DNA from: Ornithinimicrobium flavum
GTDB taxonomy: Bacteria; Actinomycetota; Actinomycetes; Actinomycetales; Dermatophilaceae
DNA: 64,000 nt
Assembly (NCBI RefSeq): GCF_004526345.1
Contig: NZ_CP038213.1
Span: forward strand, 1,302,001-1,366,000
Direction of reading: 5' to 3'
In this document: one piece after another, positions 18,488-28,630 of the stretch
How positions within the stretch are numbered: the stretch's first letter is position 1
Layout: the number at the start of each line of letters is the position of its first letter
Position numbers and translations under genes: made by a program
Notes under the pieces: model-generated
The model's input: only the letters and a program-made list of their open reading frames with translations
Databases searched by the model: none
Told to the model about the DNA's origin: nothing

Positions 18488-18560
18488 GGGAGCGGACGGG
18501 GCTGGGACCGGGGGACGGGGCCGGGGGGACGGGGCTGAGACCCGGGGCTGAGACCGGAGG
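18483..18560. repeat. G-rich degenerate repeat, G-quadruplex-prone
   Basis: The gap before the Lrp-like gene holds repeated units related to GGGACGGGGCTGAGACCG, with at least four runs of three or more Gs close together (about 18509-18537). No gene is seen in it. Confidence 0.5.
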
Positions 18561-18574
18561 CCGCGGCCTCCCGC

Positions 18575-18586
18575 TACAGTGAGCAG
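18575..18586 (+). promoter_or_regulatory. Putative -10 of Lrp/RAM gene
   Basis: TACAGT at 18575-18580 ends 6 nt before GTG 18587. Confidence 0.45.
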
Positions 18587-18871
18587 GTGATTTCCGCCAT
18601 TGTCCTCATCAAGGCCGAAGTGGCCCACATCCCGGAGGCCGCCCGCGAGATCGCCGGCATCGACGGCATCACCGAGGTCTACTCCGTCACCGGTGACGTC
18701 GACCTCATCGCGGTCGCGAGGGTGTCCCGGCACGAGGACTTCGCCGACGTCATCGCCGACCGTCTGAACAAGGTGCAGGGGGTGCTGGAGACCAACACCC
18801 ACATCGCCTTCCGCACCTACTCCGCCGACGACCTGGACGCCGGCTTCGCCCTCGGTCTCGACGACGCCTGA
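18587..18871 (+). CDS. Lrp/AsnC ligand-binding (RAM) domain protein
   Basis: A 94-aa protein that consists only of the regulatory alpha-beta (RAM) domain of Lrp/AsnC regulators, without the DNA-binding HTH. Segments such as AIVLIKAEVAHIPEAA, VYSVTGDVDLIAVARV and THIAFRTYS match the fold. Such solo RAM proteins form ring oligomers that bind amino acids or other ligands; here the ligand is unknown. GTG 18587 is supported by TACAGT 6 nt upstream. It converges with the DEDDh exonuclease gene 45 nt downstream. In other actinobacteria the same small gene lies next to qcrB/trpD, so this is a conserved position. Confidence 0.85.
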   Translation: MISAIVLIKAEVAHIPEAAREIAGIDGITEVYSVTGDVDLIAVARVSRHEDFADVIADRLNKVQGVLETNTHIAFRTYSADDLDAGFALGLDDA

Positions 18872-18916
18872 GGCCGGGGCGCCGCCAGGCCTGGGCCAGG
18901 CCGGCGACCGTGCCGC

Positions 18917-20670
18917 TCAGACGGGCACGGCTCCGACCGGGCGGTCCAGCGGGCGGGCGGGAGCACGGTCGACCCACTCCACCTCGCCCCACGTCCGGGC
19001 CTGCGGCTCCAGCGCGGCCCGGCTGCCGCCGGCACCGTCCACGGGGCAGGTCCACTCACCATGGAGGGTCACCAGCCGCGTCCCCTCCGACTCCAGCCAG
19101 CCCAGGATCAGCTCGGTCTCCTCGGGCAGGGCGGTGCGACCGGGCTCGGGGATCACCACCTCGGCCGTCTCCCGCAGCGCGGCGACGTAGGGCAGGGGGT
19201 CGGCCCCCGCGGGCTCACGGAGGCGCCCGCGAGCCTGCCGTGACGGACGCAGACGAGCTCCCACCCGCCCCCCTCCCGGCGGCGGGCCGCGACGATCTCC
19301 GGCGTGGCGGTCACGGGGCGCAGCCGCTGCGCCCGGGCCGACGCCCGCACGAGCGCCATCATCCGGTCCCGCAGCGTGCCGGCCTCCTCGAAGCGCTCCT
19401 GCGCCGCAAGGGTGTCCAGCCGCTCCAGCAGGGCGGAGACGACCTCGCGGGAGCTGCCGCCGAGCGCGGCCGCCGCCCGCCCGGCGACCTGGGCGTAGTC
19501 CTCCGCCGTCTGTGCCCCCACGCACGGCCCGCCGCAGCGGCCCAGGTCGAAGAGCATGCACGCCGAGTCGCTCGGCCGGGTCGGCGACAACCGCGCGGTG
19601 CACTGCCGCAGGGGCAGCACCTCCTGCAGGGCCGTGACGGCGGCCTCCGCCGTGCGGCGGGAGGCGAACGGCCCGGCGTAGTGGGCGTCGTCGTCCTTGA
19701 CCACGCGCACGACCGACAACCGGGGGAAGGCCTCCGTCGTGAGCTTGACCCAGACGGCCTTCTCGGGGTGGCGGGAGCGTCGGTTGTAGCGCGGCTTGTG
19801 CTCGGCGATCAGCCGGAGCTCGCGGACCTGGGCCTCCAGGCGCGTCTGGCACACGATGGGGGTCAGGGACTCGGCCAGCCCGACCATCTCGGCCATCCGG
19901 CGCCGGGTCTCCGAGGCCGTGAAGTAGGTGAGCGTGCGCCGGCGCAGGTCGCTCGCGGTGCCGACGTAGAGCGGCTCGCCCCGACGGTCGCGGAAGACGT
20001 AGACACCGGGGGCCGAGGGCATCGCCTCGGCGAGGAAGCGCTTGCGCCGCTGGGCCGGGCTGACCCGCGAGCTGTAGGACTGCAGCTCCTCCAGCGTGTG
20101 GACGCCGAGGTTGCCCACGCGCTCGATCAGGCCGTGCAGGACGTCGACCGTGGCCCGGGCGTCGTGCAGGGCGCGGTGGTCCGGGGTGGTGGTCGCGCCG
20201 AACAGCCGGGCCAGGCTGGACAGCTTGTGGTTGGGCGCCTCGTCCTTGTGCACGAGCGCCCGGGCCAGCCGCACGGTGTCGATCACCGGGTGACCGGGCC
20301 ACGGGTGACCGGTCTCGAGGGCGGCGGCCTTGAGGAAGGAGATGTCGAAACCCGCGTTGTGGGCCACCAGCACCGCACCGGCGGAGAACTCCAGGAACTG
20401 CGGCAGCACCGAGCCGATCCGCGGCGCGTCGGCGACCATCGTGTTGGTGATGCCGGTCAGCACCGTGATGAAGGGCGGGATCGGGGTGCTGGGGCGCACG
20501 AGCGTCTGCAGCTCACCGAGGACCTGGCCGCCCCGCACCTTCACCGCGCCGATCTCCGTGATCTGGGAGCCGGCCGGTGACCCGCCGGTGGTCTCGAGGT
20601 CGACGACGACGAAGGTGACCTCGGACAGGGAGGTCCCGAGATCCTCGAACGTCGCCTGCACCATCTGCAT
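18917..20670 (-). pseudogene. DEDDh exonuclease + UvrC-like GIY-YIG protein, one frameshift
   Basis: Two-domain protein (Rv2191 type). Residues about 15-185 form a DnaQ-like 3'-5' exonuclease with VVVDLETTGG, AHNAGFDISFL and DHRALHDARAT. Residues about 205-300 form a GIY-YIG nuclease domain (GVYVFRDRRGEPLYVGTAS) as in UvrC or Cho, followed by RTAEAAVTALQEVLPLRQC and a GRCGGPC motif. A DNA repair role is likely. Start ATG 20670 has TACGTT 7 nt upstream. The frame breaks near 19209-19216, where one base appears lost; the last roughly 100 codons (PLPYVAALRETAEVV to the stop at 18917) are in the shifted frame. The corrected length is about 584 aa. Confidence 0.8.
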
Positions 20671-20683
20671 ACCGACGAACGTA
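20671..20683 (-). promoter_or_regulatory. Putative -10 of exonuclease gene
   Basis: Minus-strand TACGTT (20683-20678), 7 nt before ATG 20670. Confidence 0.4.
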
Positions 20684-20832
20684 GACGCGGCCGCCGACAG
20701 ACCTCCGACGACAGGCCGACCGGCCACTGCTGCGTGACTCCTGTGACGGGTGTGACGGAGTTCCCCCCACCGGTCTCAGCCGGGTCTGTCGGTGCCCCCC
20801 TCTAGCGTCGGGCAGGACAAGGAGGTGGACCG

Positions 20833-21183
20833 ATGACCACGACGTTCACGATCGACTGCCAGACCTGCCCGGCCCGCGGACGGATGTGCGGTGACTGCTT
20901 CGTGCCGGTGCTCGGACGCACCTGGCTGCAGCCCCCCACGCTCAGGGACGACGGCCGGGGGGAGGGACCGGAGCGCCACCCCCACGCGGAGCTTCACCCC
21001 CACGCCGAGCACGAGGCCCAGGCGGAGCCCGCGCCCGGGCTGCCCGACCTGCCGACGGCGCCCCTGGACACCGACGAGCTGGCGGCCGTCAGCGCGTTCG
21101 TCCGGGCCGGCCTCGTGGACCCCGCGGAGGCCGCCGGGGTCCGCGCACGGGTGACGACCCGGGTGCGCAGCGCCGCGGGCTGA
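20833..21183 (+). CDS. Small Cys- and His-rich protein of unknown function
   Basis: A 116-aa protein with a strong Shine-Dalgarno (AAGGAGGT) before ATG 20833. The N-terminus holds two CxxC pairs (C9, C12, C19, C22 in CQTCPARGRMCGDC) that look like a compact zinc site. A histidine-rich linker, HPHAELHPHAEH (about 49-60), follows, then a helical C-terminal part (DELAAVSAFVRAGLVDPAEA). I do not recognise a named family, though small Cys-rich proteins occur at this position in related genomes. Divergent from the exonuclease gene and convergent with the acyl-CoA ligase gene, 3 nt apart. Metal binding is an inference from composition. Confidence 0.7.
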   Translation: MTTTFTIDCQTCPARGRMCGDCFVPVLGRTWLQPPTLRDDGRGEGPERHPHAELHPHAEHEAQAEPAPGLPDLPTAPLDTDELAAVSAFVRAGLVDPAEAAGVRARVTTRVRSAAG

Positions 21184-21186
21184 CCC

Positions 21187-22986
21187 TCAGGGCCGGGGCC
21201 GGGAGTAGATCGCCTCGATCTCGTCGGCGAGCCCCTCGGCGATCCGGCTGCGCTTGAGCTTCATCGAGGGGGTCAGCAGCCCGTTGTCGGTGGTGAAGTC
21301 GTCGGTGAGGACGCGGAAGGTGCGGATCGACTCGGCCCGGCTGACCGCGGCGTTCGCCTCGTCGACGGCCTCCTGCAGCGCGGCCCGCACCGTCGCGTGG
21401 TGGGCGGCCTGCTCGAGGGTGAGGTCGCCCAGGCCACGGCTCTGCGCCCACGTGGGCAGCATCTCGGCGTCCAGCGTGACGAGCGCGGCGACGAATGGCC
21501 GGCCGTCGCCGACGACCATGCACTGGGAGATGAGGGGATGGGCGCGCAGCCGGTCCTCCAGCGGGCCGGGGGAGACGTTCTTGCCTCCCGCCGTGACGAT
21601 GATCTCCTTGGTGCGGCCGGTGATCGTCAGGAACCCGTCGGCGTCCAGCGTCCCCAGGTCGCCGGTCGCGAACCACCCGTCGCGCATCGCCGCCTCGGTC
21701 GCGGCCGGGTTGTCGTGGTAGCCCCGGAACACCCCCACCCCCTTGAGCCAGATCTCGCCGTCGTCGGTGATGCGCACGGACACCCCCGGCAGGGGGCGCC
21801 CGACCGTGCCGATCCGGATCATGTCCGGGGTGTTGACGGTCGCCGGGGCGGTGGTCTCGGTCAGGCCGTACCCCTCCAGGACCACCAGCCCGATCCCGCG
21901 GTAGAAGTGGCCGAGCCGCTCACCCAGCGCCGCCCCGCCGGAGATGGCGTAGCTCACCCGACCGCCCATCAGCGCGCGCAGCCGGGAGAAGACCAACCGG
22001 TCGGCGAGCGCGTGCTGGGTGCGCAGCGCCAGCCCGGGGCGCCCGGAGTCCAGCGCCCGGCTGTAGCGGTCGGCCACCCCCGCGGCCCAGCGGAAGACCC
22101 GGCCCCTGCCCCCGGAGGCGGCCTTCTGCTCCGCCGAGTTGTAGATCTTCTCGAAGACCCGGGGCACCGAGAGCAGGAAGGTCGGGCGGAAGCCGGCCAG
22201 GTCCTCCAGGACGGTGCTGGGGTCCGGCGTGTGCCCCATCCTGGCCCCGGACTGCAGGCACACCACCTGGATGAAGCGCGCGAAGACGTGGGCCAGCGGC
22301 AGGAAGAGCAGGGTGGCCGCGCCGTCCGCGCGGATGACCTCCGGCAGCCGCTCGGCGGCGTTCTCGGCCAGCGCCATGAAGTTGTCGTGGGTCAGCTCGC
22401 AGCCCTTGGGCTCCCCGGTCGTTCCCGAGGTGTAGATCAGCGTCGCCACGTCGTCGCGGGTGACGCCGCGCCGGCGCTCCTGCAGGGTCTCGTCCGACAC
22501 CTCGGCACCGGCGACTGCGAGCTCCTCCAGCGTGCCGGCGTCGATCTGCCAGACGTCGCGCACGCCGGGCAGCTCCCCCCGGAGCCCCGCGAGCATCGCC
22601 ATCATGGCGGCGTCCTCGACGATGACCGCAACTGCCCCGGAGTCGGCGCAGATCCACCGCACCTGGCTGGCCGAGCTGGTCTCGTAGACCGGCACGGGGA
22701 CGGCCCCGACGGCCCACAGCGCCAGGTCCGTGACCGTCCACTCCACACGCGTGCGGCTCATCAGCGCCACCCGGTCCCCGACCTCGATGCCGGCCGCGAT
22801 GAGGCCCTTGGCCAGCCCGTCGACCCGTCGCGCGAGCTCGGCGGCCGAGACGTCGGTCCACGTGCTGCCCGACCGCACGCTGACCAGCACCCGGTCCGGC
22901 TCGTCCCGGGCCCAGCGGGCCGGGTAGTCCGCGAGGTTGCCCTCCGTGGTGACGGGGGCGAGCGGCGGGACGGACACCTCGGTCAC
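21187..22986 (-). CDS. Long-chain fatty-acid--CoA ligase (FadD15-type)
   Basis: ATP-dependent acyl-activating enzyme that makes acyl-CoA through an acyl-adenylate. It has 599 aa, typical of the FadD15/long-chain group. The AMP-binding P-loop is LIYTSGTTGEPKG (about 190-202), followed by ISGGAALGERLGHFYRGIG, the motif YGLTETTAPATVN and, near the C-terminus, DGWFATGDLGTLDADGFL and GRTKEIIVTAGGKNVSP with the adenylation lysine region. GTG 22986 has CTGGAGGT just upstream. M. tuberculosis fadD15 (Rv2187) occupies the corresponding chromosomal position. It is divergent from the first ROK kinase. Confidence 0.92.
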   Translation of the reverse strand: MTEVSVPPLAPVTTEGNLADYPARWARDEPDRVLVSVRSGSTWTDVSAAELARRVDGLAKGLIAAGIEVGDRVALMSRTRVEWTVTDLALWAVGAVPVPVYETSSASQVRWICADSGAVAVIVEDAAMMAMLAGLRGELPGVRDVWQIDAGTLEELAVAGAEVSDETLQERRRGVTRDDVATLIYTSGTTGEPKGCELTHDNFMALAENAAERLPEVIRADGAATLLFLPLAHVFARFIQVVCLQSGARMGHTPDPSTVLEDLAGFRPTFLLSVPRVFEKIYNSAEQKAASGGRGRVFRWAAGVADRYSRALDSGRPGLALRTQHALADRLVFSRLRALMGGRVSYAISGGAALGERLGHFYRGIGLVVLEGYGLTETTAPATVNTPDMIRIGTVGRPLPGVSVRITDDGEIWLKGVGVFRGYHDNPAATEAAMRDGWFATGDLGTLDADGFLTITGRTKEIIVTAGGKNVSPGPLEDRLRAHPLISQCMVVGDGRPFVAALVTLDAEMLPTWAQSRGLGDLTLEQAAHHATVRAALQEAVDEANAAVSRAESIRTFRVLTDDFTTDNGLLTPSMKLKRSRIAEGLADEIEAIYSRPRP

Positions 22987-23083
22987 GGGACCTCCAGGGG
23001 GAGCGGGGGGAGACCGGGCCGGCGGGCGCGGGGGACGGGCCGGGGTGCGGGCTCACGGGCGCCACCACCATACCCACCGCGGT

Positions 23084-23095
23084 TAGGCTGGGCGC
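23084..23095 (+). promoter_or_regulatory. Putative -10 of ROK operon
   Basis: TAGGCT at 23084-23089, 6 nt before GTG 23096. Confidence 0.45.
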
Positions 23096-24058
23096 GTGAG
23101 CATCAGCGTCGGCGTGGACATCGGGGGCACGAAGATCGCCGCGAGCGCCGTCTCGGCCACCGGGGAGATCCTGCACCGCGCCCGGCGCGACACCCCGGCA
23201 CAGGACCCGGACCTCATCGTCGCCGCGGTCGCCGAGACCGTCGCCGAGCTGACCGAGGTGTGCCGCGGCGAGGGCGGCCAGGTCGGGGCCGTGGGGGTGG
23301 CCTGCGCCGGCTTCATCGACCGCCGGGGTGAGACGGTCGTCTTCGCGCCCAACCTCGCCTGGCGGGACGAGCCCCTGAAGGCGCGCGTCGAGGCCGCGAC
23401 CGGGCTGCCCGTGGTGCTCGAGAACGACGCCAACGCCGCGGCGTGGGGGGAGTTCCGCTTCGGCGCGGCACGGACGGCCGACGACGTGACCATGGTGACC
23501 CTGGGCACCGGCGTCGGCGGAGGCATCGTCGTCGCCGGGGAGCTGCTGCGGGGGGCGCACGGCATGGGCGCCGAGGTGGGGCACCTGCGGGTCGTGCCGG
23601 ACGGCCACCGCTGCGGCTGCGGCAACCGCGGCTGCTGGGAGGTCTACGCCTCCGGCAGCGCCCTGGTGCGCGAGGCCCGGGAGCTGGTCGCGCAGGGCAG
23701 CCCCCACGCGGGCGCGCTCTCGGACCGGTGCGGCGGGGACCCCGAGCAGCTGGACGGCGAGATGGTGACGCAGGTCGCCCGGGACGGCGACCCGGCGGCC
23801 CTGGAGCTGCTGGAGGACGTGGGCCGCTGGACGGGGGAGGGCCTGGCCAGCCTGGCGGCGGTGCTCGACCCGGGGCTGCTGGTCGTCGGCGGCGGGGTCA
23901 GCGCCGCGGGCGATCTCGTGCTCGAGCCGGCCCGGGCCGCCTTCGCCCGCAACCTCACCGGCCGTGGCTACCGCACCCCACCGCCGATCGTCCCCGCCGC
24001 GCTCGGCAACGACGCCGGCATGGTCGGGGTCGCCGACCTGGCCGCCCGCCGCACGTGA
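23096..24058 (+). CDS. ROK-family sugar kinase (glucokinase-like), first of a tandem pair
   Basis: Cytoplasmic sugar kinase, most like actinobacterial ROK glucokinases. It has 320 aa. The phosphate loop is VGVDIGGTKIAAS (residues 4-16), the sugar-binding motif VVLENDANAAAWGE, the second ATP motif VTLGTGVGGGIV, and the ROK zinc site GH...CGCGNRGCWE. GTG 23096 lies 6 nt after TAGGCT and has no Shine-Dalgarno. Its stop overlaps the GTG of a second ROK gene (GTGA at 24055-24058). Substrate preference (glucose versus another hexose) cannot be decided from sequence. Confidence 0.9.
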   Translation: MSISVGVDIGGTKIAASAVSATGEILHRARRDTPAQDPDLIVAAVAETVAELTEVCRGEGGQVGAVGVACAGFIDRRGETVVFAPNLAWRDEPLKARVEAATGLPVVLENDANAAAWGEFRFGAARTADDVTMVTLGTGVGGGIVVAGELLRGAHGMGAEVGHLRVVPDGHRCGCGNRGCWEVYASGSALVREARELVAQGSPHAGALSDRCGGDPEQLDGEMVTQVARDGDPAALELLEDVGRWTGEGLASLAAVLDPGLLVVGGGVSAAGDLVLEPARAAFARNLTGRGYRTPPPIVPAALGNDAGMVGVADLAARRT

Positions 24059-25035
24059 GCGGGCCGTTCGCGATCGGCGTCGACGTCGGCGGCACCCGTC
24101 TCAAGGCGGGCCTGGTCGACGACCGGGGTGCCGTCCTGGTCGAGACCGTGCGGGACACCCCGGCCCGGACGTCGACGCCCGAGGTGCTCGAGGACGCCGT
24201 CGTGGGGGTCGTCGTGGAGCTCCTGGGCCGCGCTGAGGGCCCGGTGGCGGCGGTCGGCATCGGGGCGGCCGGCTTCGTCGACGCCGAGCGGGGTGTCGTG
24301 GTCTTCGCCCCCCACCTGCCGTGGCGCGACCACCCCCTGCGGGACCGGCTCGCGGAGCGGCTGGACGTCCCGGTCCTCGTCGACAACGACGCGAACGCCG
24401 CAGGGTGGGCCGAGCACCGGTTCGGCGCCGGGCAGGGGGAGACGCACCTGGCGGTGGTCACGCTGGGCACCGGGATCGGGGGCGCCGTCATCACCCACGG
24501 GCGGCTGCAGCGCGGGCGTCGCGGGCTGGCCGGGGAGTTCGGCCACCAGCAGATGGTCCCCGGGGGGCGCCCCTGCGAGTGCGGCCACGACGGGTGCTGG
24601 GAGCAGTACGTCTCCGGCTCGGTCGTCGGACGGGCCGGGCAGGAGCTGGTCCGCGCCGGCGGGGCGCCGGCGCGGGCGCTCGACGAGCTCTGCGGCGGCG
24701 ACCCGGCCCGGCTGACCGGGGAGCACGTCACCCGGGCCGCCCGGGCCGGCGACCCGGCCTCGGTCGCCGTCCTGGCCGAGGTGGGTGAGCGTCTGGGTGA
24801 GGGCCTCGCGGGCGTCGTGGCCGCCCTCGACCCGGGGAGGGTGGTGGTGGGGGGCGGCCTGAGCGAGGCCGGGGAGCTCCTGCTGCGGCCGGCCCGGACC
24901 GCTCTGTCCCGGCGGCTCGTGGGCGGCGCCCACCGGTCGGTCCCCGACGTGGTGGCGGCCCGGCTGGGTGCGCGGGCCGGTCTCGTCGGCGCCGCGGACC
25001 TGGCGCGGGGCACCGCGGGCGGTGGGGGAGGATAG
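24055..25035 (+). CDS. ROK-family sugar kinase, second of a tandem pair
   Basis: Paralogue of the preceding gene, 326 aa, colinear over its whole length: IGVDVGGTRLKAGLVDDRG for the P-loop, VLVDNDANAAGWAE for sugar binding, VTLGTGIGGAV and the zinc motif CECGHDGCWE. All catalytic features are intact. GTG 24055 overlaps the stop of the first kinase, so expression is coupled, and the pair looks like a tandem duplication that has diverged. It is followed 5 nt later by an endonuclease/phosphatase gene. There is no adjacent transporter or regulator that would point to a substrate. Confidence 0.9.
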   Translation: MSGPFAIGVDVGGTRLKAGLVDDRGAVLVETVRDTPARTSTPEVLEDAVVGVVVELLGRAEGPVAAVGIGAAGFVDAERGVVVFAPHLPWRDHPLRDRLAERLDVPVLVDNDANAAGWAEHRFGAGQGETHLAVVTLGTGIGGAVITHGRLQRGRRGLAGEFGHQQMVPGGRPCECGHDGCWEQYVSGSVVGRAGQELVRAGGAPARALDELCGGDPARLTGEHVTRAARAGDPASVAVLAEVGERLGEGLAGVVAALDPGRVVVGGGLSEAGELLLRPARTALSRRLVGGAHRSVPDVVAARLGARAGLVGAADLARGTAGGGGG

Positions 25036-25040
25036 GGGGT

Positions 25041-25730
25041 ATGCCGGACCCCTTCGCGCCCCTGCGCATCGCCAGCTACAACCTGCGCGGACTCAAGGAC
25101 GACGCCTCGCTCGCGGCCCGCGTGGTCCGACGGATCACCCCCGACGTCCTGCTGGTGCAGGAGGCCCCGCGCCACCCGCTGTCCAGCTACGCCATGACGA
25201 GGTTCGCCCGCGAGAGCGGGATGCTCTGGTCCGGGCGCACCCGCGTGCTCAGCGGGACCACGCTGCTGACCAGCCTGGCGGTGACCGCGAGCGACGCGCA
25301 GGACCGACGGCTGCGGACCGGTCTGCGGGAGAACCCCCGCAGCTACACGGTGGCCACGGTCCGCCGCACCGGCGGGCCGGCGCTCGCCGTCGCGTCCGTG
25401 CACCTGTCCCTCGACGCCAGGCAGCGGGTCGAGCACGTCAGGGCGGTGCTGGCCGAGATCGAGGCGGACACCCCGTCGCTGCCGCTCGTGGTCGGCGGTG
25501 ACCTCAACGAGGGGAGCGACGGCACGGCCTGGGGCGCCCTGGCGGGGCACCTGACCGAGGTGAGCGACGACCGCCCCACCTTCCCGGCCGCCCACCCCCG
25601 CTCCCGCATCGACGCCCTCTTCGGCCGCGGGCACGCCGGGGTCACACCGGGGGACCCGGCACTGCTGGAGGGAATGGGGCTCTCCCGGGCCAGCGACCAC
25701 CTGCCGGTCTGGGTCGACCTGCAGCTCTGA
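25041..25730 (+). CDS. Endonuclease/exonuclease/phosphatase family protein
   Basis: Metal-dependent phosphodiesterase fold shared by DNase I, ExoIII and inositol phosphatases. The 229-aa protein shows RIASYNLRGLKDD (N-terminal strand with the Asn), VLLVQEAPRHP with the metal-binding Glu, VASVHLSLDARQR, VVGGDLNEGSDGTAW (Asp/Asn pair) and the C-terminal SRIDALF and ASDHLPVWVDL with the catalytic Asp-His. No signal peptide or membrane anchor. It follows the ROK pair by 5 nt, so it is probably co-transcribed. Natural substrate is unknown. It converges with the membrane protein gene, 3 nt between the stops. Confidence 0.88.
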   Translation: MPDPFAPLRIASYNLRGLKDDASLAARVVRRITPDVLLVQEAPRHPLSSYAMTRFARESGMLWSGRTRVLSGTTLLTSLAVTASDAQDRRLRTGLRENPRSYTVATVRRTGGPALAVASVHLSLDARQRVEHVRAVLAEIEADTPSLPLVVGGDLNEGSDGTAWGALAGHLTEVSDDRPTFPAAHPRSRIDALFGRGHAGVTPGDPALLEGMGLSRASDHLPVWVDLQL

Positions 25731-25733
25731 GCC

Positions 25734-26177
25734 TCAGACGCGGGCGCCGTGGCTCCCGTCGTCCGGGCCGCGGCGGGGCGGCTGCCGCAGCACGAGGAGG
25801 ACGAAGCCGGCCAGGGCGAGCAGCACGCCGACCACCGTCCAGGCCGGCCCCAGCACCGGCACCCCGGCCGAGAGCACGACGAGGAGCGGCCCCAGCACCA
25901 GGCCGACCACGATCCCCCAGAAGTGCAGGTCGCCCGCAGGCAGCGGCGGCGGCTCCGGCGGGACGAAGTGGTCGTCCTCCTCCGGAGGCTCGTAGGAGCG
26001 GTGGTCGGTCGCCATACCCTCCGGTGTCCCCGCGCCGTGGTGGGAGGACAGCGGGGGGTTGACGTAGGGCTGAGGACGGGGCTGGGCGGGTCCGCGCAGG
26101 CCGGCGACGATCTCCCGGAACGCGCGGTCGACGTCGGGGTCGCCGGCGCCGTCCTCGGGGTGGCGCGGCGTGCTCAT
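25734..26177 (-). CDS. Small membrane protein of unknown function
   Basis: A 147-aa protein with a polar, Pro-rich cytoplasmic N-terminal part (about 1-82, beginning MSTPRHPEDGAGDPDVDRAF) and two adjacent membrane helices (LHFWGIVVGLVLGPLLVVLS and WTVVGVLLALAGFVLLVL, about 84-133), ending in a short basic tail. A larger open frame extends to 26315, but ATG 26177 is where coding bias and the plausible N-terminus begin. It is divergent from the acyltransferase gene. No function assigned. Confidence 0.75.
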   Translation of the reverse strand: MSTPRHPEDGAGDPDVDRAFREIVAGLRGPAQPRPQPYVNPPLSSHHGAGTPEGMATDHRSYEPPEEDDHFVPPEPPPLPAGDLHFWGIVVGLVLGPLLVVLSAGVPVLGPAWTVVGVLLALAGFVLLVLRQPPRRGPDDGSHGARV

Positions 26178-27246
26178 GAGGCCACGCTCGCGACCGGCTG
26201 CCTGCTCACAGCACCCAGTCTCGCACGTCGCGAGGGCAGGGCCCCGGGACCGGACCGGGGGTAGAGTCCTACCCCGGAGGATGCCCGCCCGGGCCTCCGG
26301 TCGAAGGGACACCACGTTGATCTACTGGATCCTCAAGCACCTCGTCGTCGGCCCCCCGGTGCGCCTGGTCTTCCGTCCCTGGGTCGAGGGCAAGCACCAC
26401 ATCCCCGAGCACGGCGCGGCGATCCTGGCCAGCAACCACCTGTCCTTCTCCGACTCCATCTTCCTGCCGCTCGTGGTGGACCGGCGCATCACCTTCCCTG
26501 CCAAGATGGAGTACTTCACCGGCAAGGGCGTCAAGGGCTGGCTCACCAGGACGTTCATGACCGCGACCGGGCAGATCCCCATCGACCGCTCCGGCGGCAA
26601 GGCCTCGATGGCGGCGCTGGACCAGGGCCTGGCGGTGCTGCGGCGCGGTGAGCTGTTCGGGATCTACCCCGAGGGCACCCGCAGCCCCGACGGCCGCCTC
26701 TACCGGGGCAAGACCGGCGTCGCCCGCCTGGCCCTCGCCGCAGACGTCCCGATCATCCCCTGCGCCATGATCGACACCGACAAGGCCCAGCCGACCGGCC
26801 AGAAGATCCCCAACCTGGTCAAGGTCGGGGTGCGGATCGGCCGGCCCATCCACCACCCCGAGCACGCGGGCAAGCTGGACGACCACCAGGTGCTGCGCGA
26901 GATCACCGACGAGGTCCTCCGCGAGCTGCAGCGCCTCTCCGGGCAGGAGTACGTCGACGAGTACGCCGCCACCATCAAGGAGCGCCAGGCGAGCCGGGCC
27001 CGCGCCGGTCTCGAGCAGGCCCGGGCCGGGCTGACCCACGCCCGGGACCGGGCCCGGGAGGGTCTGGCCGACGCGCGGGAGGGTCTGGCCGAGCGGCGGG
27101 CCCGCCGGCACCCCGAGGACGGGGCCGCCGAGACCCCCGACGGGACCCCCGCCGACACCCCCGCCGACACCCCGACGGGACGCCGCCCCCGACGCCCCAG
27201 AGGTCGTCCGACTGACGCCGCGTCAGGAGCGGCCCGGCGCGTCTCC

Positions 27247-27259
27247 TACCATGGACAGG
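27247..27259 (+). promoter_or_regulatory. Putative -10 of DAHP synthase gene
   Basis: TACCAT at 27247-27252, 7 nt before GTG 27260; it lies inside the 3' end of the acyltransferase reading frame. Confidence 0.4.
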
Positions 27260-28629
<1,370 letters not shown>

Positions 28630-28630
28630 G

